Of a stretch of 38,018 nt of DNA, positions 13,677-22,313 are shown in pieces. The translations under genes were made by a program, and so were the position numbers. This stretch comes from UMGS1696 sp964430105 (GTDB lineage Bacteria > Bacillota > Clostridia > Oscillospirales > CAG-272), in NCBI GenBank assembly GCA_964430105.1, contig CAYSEF010000019.1, positions 1 through 38,018 on the forward strand. Direction: 5' to 3'. Each line of letters opens with the position of its first letter. The first letter of the stretch is position 1. Below the pieces are notes generated by a model. It had not been told where the DNA came from, did no database searches, and saw nothing but the letters and a program-made list of their open reading frames with translations.

Positions 13677-16611
13677 TTATTCGTTGTCACCTTCGCTGTT
13701 GTCGGGCGTTTCGGGNNNNNNNNNNNNNNNNNNNNNNNNNNNNNNNNNNNNNNNNNNNNNNNNNNNNNNNNNNNNNNNNNNNNNNNNNNNNNNNNNNNNN
13801 NNNNNNNNNNNNNNNTTCGGGAGTTTCGGGCAATTCAGGTTCAGCTTCAACTGCTACGGTGAAGTTAACTTCGTAGCTTTTATTACCAAGCTTGAATGAT
13901 AACTCATATTCACCGTTTGCAAGCTGTTTTCCTTCAGCCAATTCTACAACGATAGTATTTCCGTCTTTTGCAATTTTAGCTCCGTTTACGTCAACAGCAG
14001 TTTCACCTTGCTTTATGCTTATAAGCTCAAGCTTGCTTTCTGCAAAATTAGTAAGGTCAAAGTCGGGAGTGATATTGATGATTCTGTCAGTAGCTTCTGT
14101 AGTAAATACAGCTTCCGATGCTTCAATAATAAGCTTGATCTCACCCTTATCTGCTATAAACTCTACGTTCATCATATAGAGGTCGGAAAGCTTCACTTCT
14201 TCTACCTTATTATCGGATGTAATTCTGATAGCACGGAAGCCTTCACCAAATGTATACGCTGCACCGTCGATAGAAACTGTACCTGAGGTATAACCTGATA
14301 CAAATCCGTTCATCATAATATCAGCGCGCTCGTCTGTGATAGTATCATCATTTCCACAACGATAGTCAGCTCCAATCACGAGTTCACCATGAGAGGACAG
14401 CATTGTGTCAATCTTCCCTGTTGCAAAATTATAAACGATATACTCAACATATTGTCTGCCATTTTCGTATACAAGACCGTTGGCAGCAAGAACTCTTACA
14501 AATTCAGCGTCAAGATCATAATTTCCAAGAGAGCCATCGGAAATATACAGATACTTGAGTGTTTCCACTGAGCCAACCTCATTATCAAATACTGCAATTA
14601 CCTGTGCACCATCATTTACGTTAATTGTTGAATGATAGGTACCACTTCTCTGCATAAGCTTACCGCCGTCATTTACAACGATAACAGTGTCTTTATCACA
14701 TACAAAACGTACATTTTCAAGACCGCCAACGGAGGTTACAGCTTCTGCACTGCCTGCATTGAGAGTGTAATAATTCTTACCGCCTATCTCGATTGTAGTG
14801 GTTTTAGCTGATTCGATGATGTATGCTATCTCGTCAAGTCCACCCTGGTTCTGTACAAATTCACTCTTACCGGAAAGAATAATACCGTCTTCTAAGTTAG
14901 GAGCGAGAAGATTGTAAACACCTGCTGTTTCAGTGTAGCGGTATACGTTGCCTTCCTTTGCATCGCTATTCTTGACGTAGATATTTTTCTGTTCACCATC
15001 TATAAAAGCAGTGAGAACGTAGCGGAAGCTTCCGTTTTCGTAGATTCTGTACGCATCATCAAGTGCTACCAGGTATTTGCTATCATCAGTGATAGTAACG
15101 CCCTCAACGATAGCGACTACTGTATCCTTATAAATCACAACATTTGCATTAGCACCAAGTACAAGCTTATTTCTAAGCGATTCAGCTGTAATACCTGCTG
15201 TTTCGTTGCCAAGGTTATACTGTTCTTCGCCGATTTTTACTGTGCTTCCTGTGATTCTGCGAACAGTACCGGAGGCAATATCAAGTATTTCAGCTATCTC
15301 AAGTTCAGCTGTCTTTTCGTTGTAATAGTAAAGTACATAGTCACCTTCCTTAGCCTTCGCATTATTGGTAATGTTAAGAGCGTCAGATTTTTTGTTACCT
15401 GCAATGTTGATTTTACCATTGTCATCAATTTTCAGCTGATCCATCTCAAACACACGGAGGATCGCACGTTTTGCAACGTCTGAATTGTCGTCAAAGATGA
15501 GAGTCACACGGTAGAATCCGAGAAGCTCCTTCAATTCATCGATATCCTCAATAAGCTCAAGCTCACCGTCAGCATCGTATGCGTAAAGAATCAGCTCATT
15601 ATTATTTGTAGAAAGTTCATCAGAATACTCATCTACAAGAGTGTACTTATTTTCGCCTATCTTCACGGTATTACGGTCTTTATCAATCTTAACTTCATCA
15701 AAGTGTTCTGATTTACTCATGGGTACTGCCGAAAGTACGCTATGTTTATCATTCTCGGTACTGTAGATCACACGGAAATTCATGCCAAGGTGAGCATTAG
15801 CTTCACCGTCGAGGTTCATTTCGGAGAACGGAACTGTCATATGGAACGACTTACCATCCATTTTGCAAAGCAAAGTTACATAACCGTTTTTCACAACAGT
15901 GTTATCTTCAAGTGTATAATCGTTAGTAGAAACAATAGTAGCTTCTGCCATGCTGTATCCAAATACTTCTTCAATTATTGAAGTTGATTCGTAATAAATA
16001 TTGCCATTGACAGTGGTTTTGCCAATCAAATATTCTGATGTCAGTGCATTAAAGAGGATCATTGCTGTTTCTGCACGAGTGAGAGTTTCGTCATACGCTA
16101 CATTTTCAAGTCCTCTGTCAAGTCCCAGCTTCACACCTGCATTGATATAAGACCAAGGATAACCTTCGTTCATCTTATCAGTAGACTGGCCCAGTGCACG
16201 AATAAGCATCGCCATTGCATCCTGCTTGGTAATGCCACCTGTCGGATTAAATGTATTCTTTGATGTTCCGAGAATGTAGCCTGCCGAGCTTGCCCACGAT
16301 ATCGCACCGTTATAGTAGGGTTCGTAGAGGTCGGTAAATGCTGTAGTGTTATTTCTGCCAGCATCATCTCTGCCAAGCATCAAACGGAACAGCAAAGTTG
16401 CCATCTGTTCGCGTGAAACAAGGTCATCCGGTGAAAAGTGAGTAGCACCGGTACCCTTAATAACACCGATATCAGATAAAATTGAAATTTCAGTCTTAGC
16501 CACGTGGTCATTTTTTACATCGTCAAAGTCTTTAGCAAATGTCGTGATTCCGCTTGATGCAAGCATAAGTGCCGCAAGCGAAAATCCGACTGTCTTGTGA
16601 AAACGATTCAT
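13677..16611 (-). CDS. SLH-domain surface protein with C-terminal Pro/Glu repeats (gap inside)
   Basis: Predicted exported cell-surface protein. An N-terminal signal peptide (about 1-26, ending TTFAKD) is followed by three S-layer homology repeats (about 27-205). These have FTDLYEPYYNGAISWASSAGYILG-type spacing, and bind cell-wall polymers in this family. A long beta-rich region of unknown function follows (about 210-900), ending in a small Ig-like block and a PELPETPE tail. The N-gap at 13716-13815 lies in that tail. On the far side, the frame reading PETPDNSEGDNE and stop TAA (13677-13679) is the likely true end; the alternative frame through the gap is an artefact of its arbitrary length. 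Monocistronic, AGGAGG ribosome binding site. Confidence 0.85.
13716..13815. other. Assembly gap (100 N) in the SLH gene
   Basis: Exactly 100 N, a conventional placeholder. Both flanks encode PETP-type repeats (GTTTCGGG on both sides), so a collapsed low-complexity repeat is the likely cause. True length is unknown. Confidence 0.95.
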
Positions 16612-16710
16612 TTGTTTTCCTCCTGTATGTTTGTTGGCTGAGATAAATCTATGTTTTTTCTCGTATTTTTTCGTCCGTTCTGTATCGGTCGTTATCTCTG
16701 CCGCGAGGAT

Positions 16711-16739
16711 ATGATATCACAAGACTGATTTAATATCAA
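16711..16739 (-). promoter_or_regulatory. Promoter of the SLH-protein gene
   Basis: Minus strand: TTGATA (16739-16734), a 17-bp spacer, TATCAT (16716-16711) with an extended TG before it. The leader is about 95 nt and holds a GAGATAA/TTATCTC inverted repeat (16640-16646 with 16692-16698). Confidence 0.7.
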
Positions 16740-16832
16740 TGTGTTTTATGCATTTGCAACAATATTGAAATATCTATTCACGCTATTTTCATTATTTTGT
16801 ACAATTATGGATAGGTAGGAAAAATTTTAATT

Positions 16833-16868
16833 AAAAAAACAGAAGCCAACCTTATTCGTTAGCCTCTG
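16833..16868 (-). terminator. Terminator overlapping the stop codon of the beta-lactamase-fold gene
   Basis: On the minus strand CAGAGGCTAAC (16868-16858) pairs with GTTGGCTTCTG (16850-16840) using two G-U pairs, then seven T. The left arm is made of the last sense codons and the loop holds the TAA stop. Confidence 0.85.
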
Positions 16869-18105
16869 TTTCAAGTAATTCGGTTTCAGGATGCATAATT
16901 TCATGAATCTCTTTAGTTATGGCAACTGTATCTCCGATAAACGAAAGTGCATCTTTTCCACCATCATCGTAATCTGTCAATATAACAAGCAAATACGGCT
17001 CGTCATCATAGATTATTGCCATATCATGGAATGCACCGATATCCCAGCCGTACTTATGTGCTACAGTTCCGCTCGGATAATGAACAGAAATCATGACAGT
17101 ATGCTGTGATCTTATCATACAATCCTTCATCAGCAGTGCATTTTCTGTGCCGGTTTCAAAATATTTATATATTTCCTCAAGAAATATAGCGCAGTCGTTT
17201 GCAGAAAGGTTCATAAATCCTGTAGGAACGCCTTTAATACCAAGCTCTGCAACCTTTGTATAGAATGAAGAATATCCAAATCTTTCTCTAAGCTGTGCAA
17301 AGGCCACGTTATCACTATACAACAATGTATATTCGACAAGTTCACGCCATGTCAGTTCAGTTCCGGCAGGCATATTGATTATTTCGCCTGAACCTAATTC
17401 ATACATTGAAGTTGGCTCATATGTCCACACTACATCGAGATTGTATTTTTCTTCACCAGCGTTATAAATAAGCTTTCCGTTCTCATCATAATTCGGATGC
17501 TGTCCTTCAAACAATGGCTCGCCATTTTCATCATAAAGAGCATTACCGGCGGAATCAAAATCATGCTTATTTTTTTCAAAACTGTCGATTTCTTCGAGAA
17601 TTGCGAAAATATACGGTGCTTTTATAAGACTTGCTGAATACATTATTTCATCAGCATTATATGTAACCACATTTCCTGTTGAAATATCCTTATAATAATA
17701 TGCAAGCTTTGGATATACTTTGACAAACTCCTCTACAGCTTCGCCATTCTCTCCAATATTCTCGGATAAAGCCCATTTAAGGGGTGCATTTTTCTCGAAA
17801 AGCCAGGCAAGTCTTTCTATTGGGTCACCAGGAGCTTCCTCTATAATTTCAACTGATTCATCAATTTCAGTGTCACTTTCATTGATAATCGGCGATACTT
17901 CAGATTCACTTTCTATTTTATCGTCATCAAGAACAGGTTCCGCAGACTCAAGCGGTTCTGTACTCGGAGGCGAAATTTCTGTATTATTTATGACCGGTAC
18001 TGTATTATCACTAATAAATCTATCACCGAGCAAGAAAACGCCCACAACAAGCAATGCTGATATTGCAAAATACAGAATGATCGAAATTTTTTGCTTGATT
18101 TTCAT
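16852..18105 (-). CDS. Exported serine hydrolase of the class A beta-lactamase fold
   Basis: 417 aa. The N-terminal hydrophobic segment (about 7-27) is a signal anchor or signal peptide, followed by an acidic Pro/Ser linker (about 35-95). The catalytic domain has the serine motif S159-L-I-K162, SDN at 264-266 and HKYG at 350-353 in place of KTG. I do not see the ExxLN segment of true class A beta-lactamases, so a penicillin-binding, DD-peptidase-like or sensor role is as likely as resistance. An insert at about 185-225 contains two YDENG repeats, unusual for the fold. A hairpin terminator ends 8 nt before its start codon, so it is either read through from divIC or has a cryptic promoter. Confidence 0.82.
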   Translation of the reverse strand: MKIKQKISIILYFAISALLVVGVFLLGDRFISDNTVPVINNTEISPPSTEPLESAEPVLDDDKIESESEVSPIINESDTEIDESVEIIEEAPGDPIERLAWLFEKNAPLKWALSENIGENGEAVEEFVKVYPKLAYYYKDISTGNVVTYNADEIMYSASLIKAPYIFAILEEIDSFEKNKHDFDSAGNALYDENGEPLFEGQHPNYDENGKLIYNAGEEKYNLDVVWTYEPTSMYELGSGEIINMPAGTELTWRELVEYTLLYSDNVAFAQLRERFGYSSFYTKVAELGIKGVPTGFMNLSANDCAIFLEEIYKYFETGTENALLMKDCMIRSQHTVMISVHYPSGTVAHKYGWDIGAFHDMAIIYDDEPYLLVILTDYDDGGKDALSFIGDTVAITKEIHEIMHPETELLETEANE

Positions 18106-18111
18106 TTTCTA

Positions 18112-18147
18112 CCTATAAAATAATCCTGCGAAACAGCTTCGCAGGAT
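18112..18147 (-). terminator. Terminator of the divIC end of the gene train
   Basis: On the minus strand ATCCTGCGAA (18147-18138) pairs perfectly with TTCGCAGGAT (18132-18123) over a 5-nt loop. TTATTTTAT follows, running into the SD of the next gene. It can act as terminator or attenuator. Confidence 0.8.
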
Positions 18148-18159
18148 ATGTGTTTCATG

Positions 18160-18441
18160 TCAATTACTTTCACCACTAACGTAAATTATCTCCTGTGGAT
18201 AACAGAGACCAAGCTGTTCATGCGCTATTTCAGCAACATACTCGTCATCGAACGGTCTTGCTATATCCGCTTCAAGCTCATAAATAGTTTCATGCATTTC
18301 ATCGATCTGCGTCTGCAGCTTTAAGCTCTGGGCCTTGAGATCATTATTCTGCAATCTTAGTGCTACAAACATAATCACAAAAAACACCACCATTGCCAAA
18401 ACAGCAAATCGAACAAAAGTATACTTATAAATATGCTTCAA
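18160..18441 (-). CDS. divIC: Septum formation initiator (DivIC/FtsL-like)
   Basis: Small bitopic division protein. The 93-aa product has a short cytoplasmic N-terminus, one TM segment (about 11-29), an extracytoplasmic coiled coil (NNDLKAQSLKLQTQIDEM, about 32-57) and the typical tail ending in AHEQLGLCYPQEIIYV. In B. subtilis divIC lies just after yabQ, and the same order holds here with a 6-bp gap. It ends the long minus-strand train. Confidence 0.9.
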   Translation of the reverse strand: MKHIYKYTFVRFAVLAMVVFFVIMFVALRLQNNDLKAQSLKLQTQIDEMHETIYELEADIARPFDDEYVAEIAHEQLGLCYPQEIIYVSGESN

Positions 18442-18447
18442 ACTCTT

Positions 18448-19008
18448 TCAGCCCTTCCCTTTTTCATCTGTAAACGCAATATCGTATGCAAGTCGATGCT
18501 TCATTTTTTCTGTATATCTGTATCCGCTCATACGCATCAACAAGCGAACGATTCTTCCTACAGTATGTGAATATAAAAAGCCAACACATTTGCCGCACAA
18601 ACGAACCACAAAACGCACAGGCTTCGCAACAAGCAATTCAAACACACATCTGAGAAAATTTACGATCATCTCAGAAAGGAGCATCACGACACGCCCTACA
18701 GTGAGAAGATATATTATCATTCCAAATATGACACTGACGAGCAAATACGAACGAAATCCACCGTTGTTTACAGCGAAAATAAAAACAGAAAAAATAACTG
18801 TTACTGTAAGCATATACGCCATATCAAGAAGGAAGAAAATTCCAAACGGTACAATCCCGTGCTTCATTTTAACAGCTCCACCGGAATACGACGCAATACC
18901 ACAAAAAATATGCACTATCCTAATTATATCGTATATCCCGCCAAAAATCAAGCCTAAAATAACAGAATATACAATATTTATTAGTTGCTTTTCGATAAAA
19001 ATTTCCAT
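18448..19008 (-). CDS. yabQ: Spore cortex biosynthesis protein YabQ
   Basis: Membrane protein needed for spore cortex formation in Bacillus. The 186-aa protein has several TM segments (about 8-30, 55-80 and 86-110), the conserved GLIFGGIYDIIRI near the N-terminus and a basic C-terminal region. Its ATG overlaps the yabP stop by one base (TAATG), so translation is coupled. Identification rests on the N-terminal motif, size, topology and the yabP-yabQ-divIC order. Confidence 0.88.
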   Translation of the reverse strand: MEIFIEKQLINIVYSVILGLIFGGIYDIIRIVHIFCGIASYSGGAVKMKHGIVPFGIFFLLDMAYMLTVTVIFSVFIFAVNNGGFRSYLLVSVIFGMIIYLLTVGRVVMLLSEMIVNFLRCVFELLVAKPVRFVVRLCGKCVGFLYSHTVGRIVRLLMRMSGYRYTEKMKHRLAYDIAFTDEKGKG

Positions 19009-19274
19009 TATTTAAATAGCTTCGCAAACACACCCTGTTTTTCATCCGATTTCTTCTTGCTATAGTAGTAAAAGCTGTCTATCTCACCGTTTATCTTTAG
19101 TTCGCCACGTTCCGTACTAAAGCTTTCTATCTTGAGTCCTCGCCCATCAACCGCTATCATTCCCATTACAGAAGCTAATGTTATCTGTTCTTCTGTAAAG
19201 CTTTCGACTTCTTCTATTCCGGTCAATTCCATTTGTTTACGCGAAAAAAGGCATACATCTTGTGTTCCGTCCAT
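19008..19274 (-). CDS. yabP: Sporulation protein YabP
   Basis: Small sporulation protein that works with YabQ; YabP/YqfC-like fold. The 88-aa product contains the family pattern LTGIEEVESFTEEQITLAS, then an MIAVDGRGLKIESFS block and GELKINGEIDSFYY. GGAG precedes the ATG. Codons 5-10 form one arm of a perfect 17-bp inverted repeat whose other arm lies upstream of the ribosome binding site, so the start region may be structurally controlled. A sigma-E-like promoter is possible at 19305-19333. Confidence 0.9.
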   Translation of the reverse strand: MDGTQDVCLFSRKQMELTGIEEVESFTEEQITLASVMGMIAVDGRGLKIESFSTERGELKINGEIDSFYYYSKKKSDEKQGVFAKLFK

Positions 19275-19339
19275 AATCTCACTCCAGTAAATACTTTTTG
19301 TTTGATTATATGCGTGGCTTATAAGATGTATGCCTTTTT
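19245..19339. repeat. Perfect 17-bp inverted repeat bracketing the yabP start
   Basis: AAAAAGGCATACATCTT (19245-19261) and AAGATGTATGCCTTTTT (19323-19339) are exact reverse complements separated by 61 bp. In the minus-strand mRNA the stem encloses the yabP SD and start codon, and the 3' arm runs into six U, so it also resembles a long-loop terminator. Confidence 0.85.
19305..19333 (-). promoter_or_regulatory. Candidate sigma-E promoter of yabP-yabQ
   Basis: Minus strand: GCATACA (19333-19327), a 14-bp spacer, CATATAAT (19312-19305). The -10 is close to the sporulation sigma-E element CATACAAT; the -35 match is partial. yabP and yabQ are mother-cell genes in Bacillus, which makes an internal sigma-E start reasonable. 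Inference only. Confidence 0.35.
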
Positions 19340-19355
19340 GAGCAGGTCATTTCCT

Positions 19356-19601
19356 TCAATCATTGATTATTTCGTACATCGATGATGCATCTGCTTTTGC
19401 TACGTGCTCACGAATATCCAAAACTCGGAATTTCAAAGTTCTCTCGCCATAAGTAACAGCAATAACATCGCCTTCCTTAACATCATACGATGCCTTAGCG
19501 CGCTTTCCGTTTACTTCTACGTGTTCGCTATCGCAAGCTTCATTTGCAACTGTACGACGTTTTATGATTCGTGAAACCTTAAGAAATTTATCCAGTCTCA
19601 T
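19356..19601 (-). CDS. rqcP: S4-domain ribosome quality control protein RqcP
   Basis: The 81-aa S4 RNA-binding protein, YabO/HslR-like. It has MRLDKFLKVSRIIKRRTVANEACD and VNGKRAKASYDVKEGDVIAV, the standard S4 fold over nearly its whole length. RqcP works with RqcH to add alanine tails to stalled nascent chains on 50S subunits. The place between mazG and yabP matches B. subtilis yabO. GGAG precedes the ATG. Confidence 0.92.
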   Translation of the reverse strand: MRLDKFLKVSRIIKRRTVANEACDSEHVEVNGKRAKASYDVKEGDVIAVTYGERTLKFRVLDIREHVAKADASSMYEIIND

Positions 19602-19621
19602 AACTTTATCTCCAATTTATT

Positions 19622-20344
19622 TTATTTTTCGTAATTATCAATGAACTCATCTACTCTTTCGCTGAGGTTCTTTTCGACATCTGCATCATTTCCTGCAAGG
19701 ATAACAGAATTCCATATAATTTCTGTGAGCATTTTTTGACGATTTTCGCCATCAGCTGTGCTCAAAGAATTTGCAAGAGAGACAATTTTTGCAGTCAATT
19801 CGCCATCTGTGCCAAAATCATAATCAGCTTTTCGTGCTTTTTTTGCAATCTTTTTTGCACGGATAAGCGCAGGAAACTGTTTTGGTACAGATTTCAGAGT
19901 ATCGATGACTGTTGTGCGACTTTTTTCGACTGTCTTGATTTTTTCCCAGTTATCGAGAACCTCATCCGAGCCATCAACATGAACCTCTCCAAAAACATGA
20001 GGATGTCGAAGTATCATTTTATCAACGATATCTCCAATCACGTCATTTACGTTAAAAGTGCCATTTTCTTCTTCGATTCGGCTATGGAAGATCACTTGAA
20101 ACATTACATCTCCAAGTTCTTCACGCATCAACGTCACATCGTCATTATCGATCGCTTCGATTACTTCATAGGTTTCTTCTATCAAGTCAGTTCTTATTGA
20201 ATGATGATTTTGTTCTGCATCCCAGGGGCATCCATCTTCGCTTCTCAAAACCTCAACAAGTTCTCTGAGTGACTCAAAATCGTGTTTTTCCTCTGTTTTC
20301 AATTTATTCTTTAAGTTTTTTATTCTTTCGTTCAATTTTATCAT
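19622..20344 (-). CDS. mazG: MazG nucleoside triphosphate pyrophosphohydrolase
   Basis: Hydrolyses NTPs to NMP and PPi, probably as house-cleaning. The 240-aa protein has two MazG domains. The first has the signature DGCPWDAEQNHHSIRTDLIEE, with metal-binding EETYEV and EELGD motifs. The second half is degenerate (NYEK end). It corresponds to the C-terminal half of B. subtilis YabN, without the methylase domain. The start is uncertain: ATG at 20353 or 20344, or TTG at 20335, which has the best SD spacing (AAAGGA). It overlaps the end of spoVB by about 40 bp. Confidence 0.88.
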   Translation of the reverse strand: MIKLNERIKNLKNKLKTEEKHDFESLRELVEVLRSEDGCPWDAEQNHHSIRTDLIEETYEVIEAIDNDDVTLMREELGDVMFQVIFHSRIEEENGTFNVNDVIGDIVDKMILRHPHVFGEVHVDGSDEVLDNWEKIKTVEKSRTTVIDTLKSVPKQFPALIRAKKIAKKARKADYDFGTDGELTAKIVSLANSLSTADGENRQKMLTEIIWNSVILAGNDADVEKNLSERVDEFIDNYEK

Positions 20345-22293
20345 CCTTTCCATGATTACGATACAGCAATAACTGTATTTCATCTTGAGTTATCGCACCT
20401 GTCCACCAAATCACAGCGATATATACCAACGCAGCCAACACTATAGAAAGAATACAGCTATTCGTCAAATAACAAGCAAACAATGCTGTAAATGCACATA
20501 GTACACTCGCAATAAGAGGACGCAAAAATACAGTGTTAAACTCAAGCTTTATACGGCTGACTCTCACAACAAAGACAAAATTTATTATCGTTACGGTCAA
20601 ATAACACAGAAACGTCGATATCGGAGCTCCTGATATACCATATCGTTCCAGCAAAATAGCACTGGAGATACACTATTCGTCAAATAACAAGCAAACAATG
20701 CTGTAAATGCACATAGTACACTCGCAANNNNNNNNNNNNNNNNNNNNNNNNNNNNNNNNNNNNNNNNNNNNNNNNNNNNNNNNNNNNNNNNNNNNNNNNN
20801 NNNNNNNNNNNNNNNNNNNNNNNNNNNCTATTCGTCAAATAACAAGCAAACAATGCTGTAAATGCACATAGTACACTCGCAATAAGAGGACGCAAAAATA
20901 CAGTGTTAAACTCAAGCTTTATACGGCTGACTCTCACAACAAAGACAAAATTTATTATCGTTACGGTCAAATAACACAGAAACGTCGATATCGGAGCTCC
21001 TGATATACCATATCGTTCCAGCAAAATAGCACTGGAGATACACTTTACTACAGCTCCTGCCATCATTGAAATTACAGGCTTTCGTTCTTCTCCACACGCT
21101 TGCAAAACTGAATTTGTAACAGCCAGTATGCACACGAAAAAAGACGATGGTGCAAGGAGAGTGAGCAATGACGATGCCATATGTGCAGAAGAATCCTTAT
21201 AAAAGAGGCACAAAACCGGATCTGCAAGCACTGACAATCCAAGCGCACACGGAAGCCCTATTATCACTGCATATTTCAGTGAATTTTCGATTTTTTCAGT
21301 AGCCTCTTTAATTTTCCCCTCGCTGTATGAAGCCGCAACTGCCGGAACAAGTGCATAAGCTATCGGATACACCAATACAGGCGGTAGATTGAACATCGGT
21401 ACAGCAAGTGATGTATAGTTTCCGTATAAAGTAGCGGCAACTTCAGCTGACATTTTACTCGAGAGAACACGCTGTATCATTGCAGTATCTATAGTATTTG
21501 TCAAACTCATTACCGATGCAGATATTGTAACAGGAAGCGAAATTCTGACAAATCTATGCAAAACATCATGCACAGGCGTTTTATTATGCGATATCTGCAC
21601 ATCGGTAAGCAAATCACGATCTCCTCGCAGAATTTTGGTGATTATAAGATACATCATTCCGGCAAGTGAGCCTAAAGTTAATCCTGAAACGGCATACGCT
21701 GCGACAATATGTATCTCATATCCCATCCGAATAGCATAAGATGCGGCGGCTATACCAATGACAAGCTTTCCGACAGCCTCTATAAGCTGTGATACAGCAG
21801 TCGGAAGCATATTGCCACAGCCTTGAAAATACCCTCTCACTGCACTTGAAACGCAGATAAAGAACATTGTCGGTGCGGCAACAGCTATCGAAAGCGATGA
21901 CTTTTCAGAACGAATCAACTCGGCAAGAGGTTCTGATGCAAATATCATGATACAGCATACTACCATTCCTACTGCAAAGAACAAACCAAGTGCAATTCTG
22001 TACACAAGCTTTGCTGACGCTGTTTCACCGACTGCACGTTTTTCCGATACCATAACTGACAATGCAACAGGCAAGCCTGAGGTGGAAAGCATATAAAATA
22101 ATGTATATATCGAATAAGCTGAGTTATAATATCCCATTCCGGTGTCACCGACGATATAATTCATCGGTATCTTAAATAGCAGGCCTGCCATTTTAACGAG
22201 CAGATTTGAAACAGTCAGGATAATCACTCCTGACAAAAAGGTATTTGCCGATTTTTTTCTTTCCTTTGAGAATTTACATAACCTTTTTGCCAA
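20304..22293 (-). CDS. spoVB: SpoVB/MurJ-like polysaccharide flippase (gene split by a mis-scaffolded gap)
   Basis: Multi-pass (about 14 TM) MOP-superfamily exporter related to SpoVB, likely moving lipid-linked precursors for spore cortex synthesis. It starts at TTG 22293 behind GGGAGG, beginning MAKRLCKFSKERKKS; family blocks include VSNLLVKMAGLLFKIPMNYIVG and DTGMGYYNSAYSIYTLFYM. At the C-terminus the sequence 20458-20672 is repeated at 20828-21042, with a third partial copy at 20673-20727 next to 100 N. Removing 20458-20827 (370 bp) restores one continuous 539-aa frame ending at 20304, so the gene is very probably intact. It precedes mazG, as yabM precedes yabN in Bacillus. Confidence 0.88.
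20458..20672. repeat. Copy 1 of a 215-bp duplicated segment (assembly artefact)
   Basis: Identical to 20828-21042 as far as I can compare by eye; its first 55 bp recur at 20673-20727. It encodes the C-terminal segment of spoVB. Confidence 0.85.
20673..20727. repeat. Partial third copy next to the gap
   Basis: 55 bp identical to the starts of the other two copies, stopping at the N run. Typical of two contig ends that overlap but were scaffolded instead of merged. Confidence 0.85.
20728..20827. other. Assembly gap (100 N) in spoVB
   Basis: Exactly 100 N between overlapping contig ends, so probably no real sequence is missing here. Confidence 0.95.
20828..21042. repeat. Copy 2 of the duplicated spoVB segment
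   Basis: The same 215 bp as 20458-20672; it continues without a break into the body of spoVB at 21043. Confidence 0.85.
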
Positions 22294-22313
22294 GTGAGCC
22301 TCCCGATTTGCTG

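Noticed and set aside
20458..21042. Biological tandem duplication or mobile repeat in spoVB
   Set aside because: The copies abut a 100-N gap, one copy is cut by it, and collapsing them restores the frame exactly; an overlap of contig ends is simpler.
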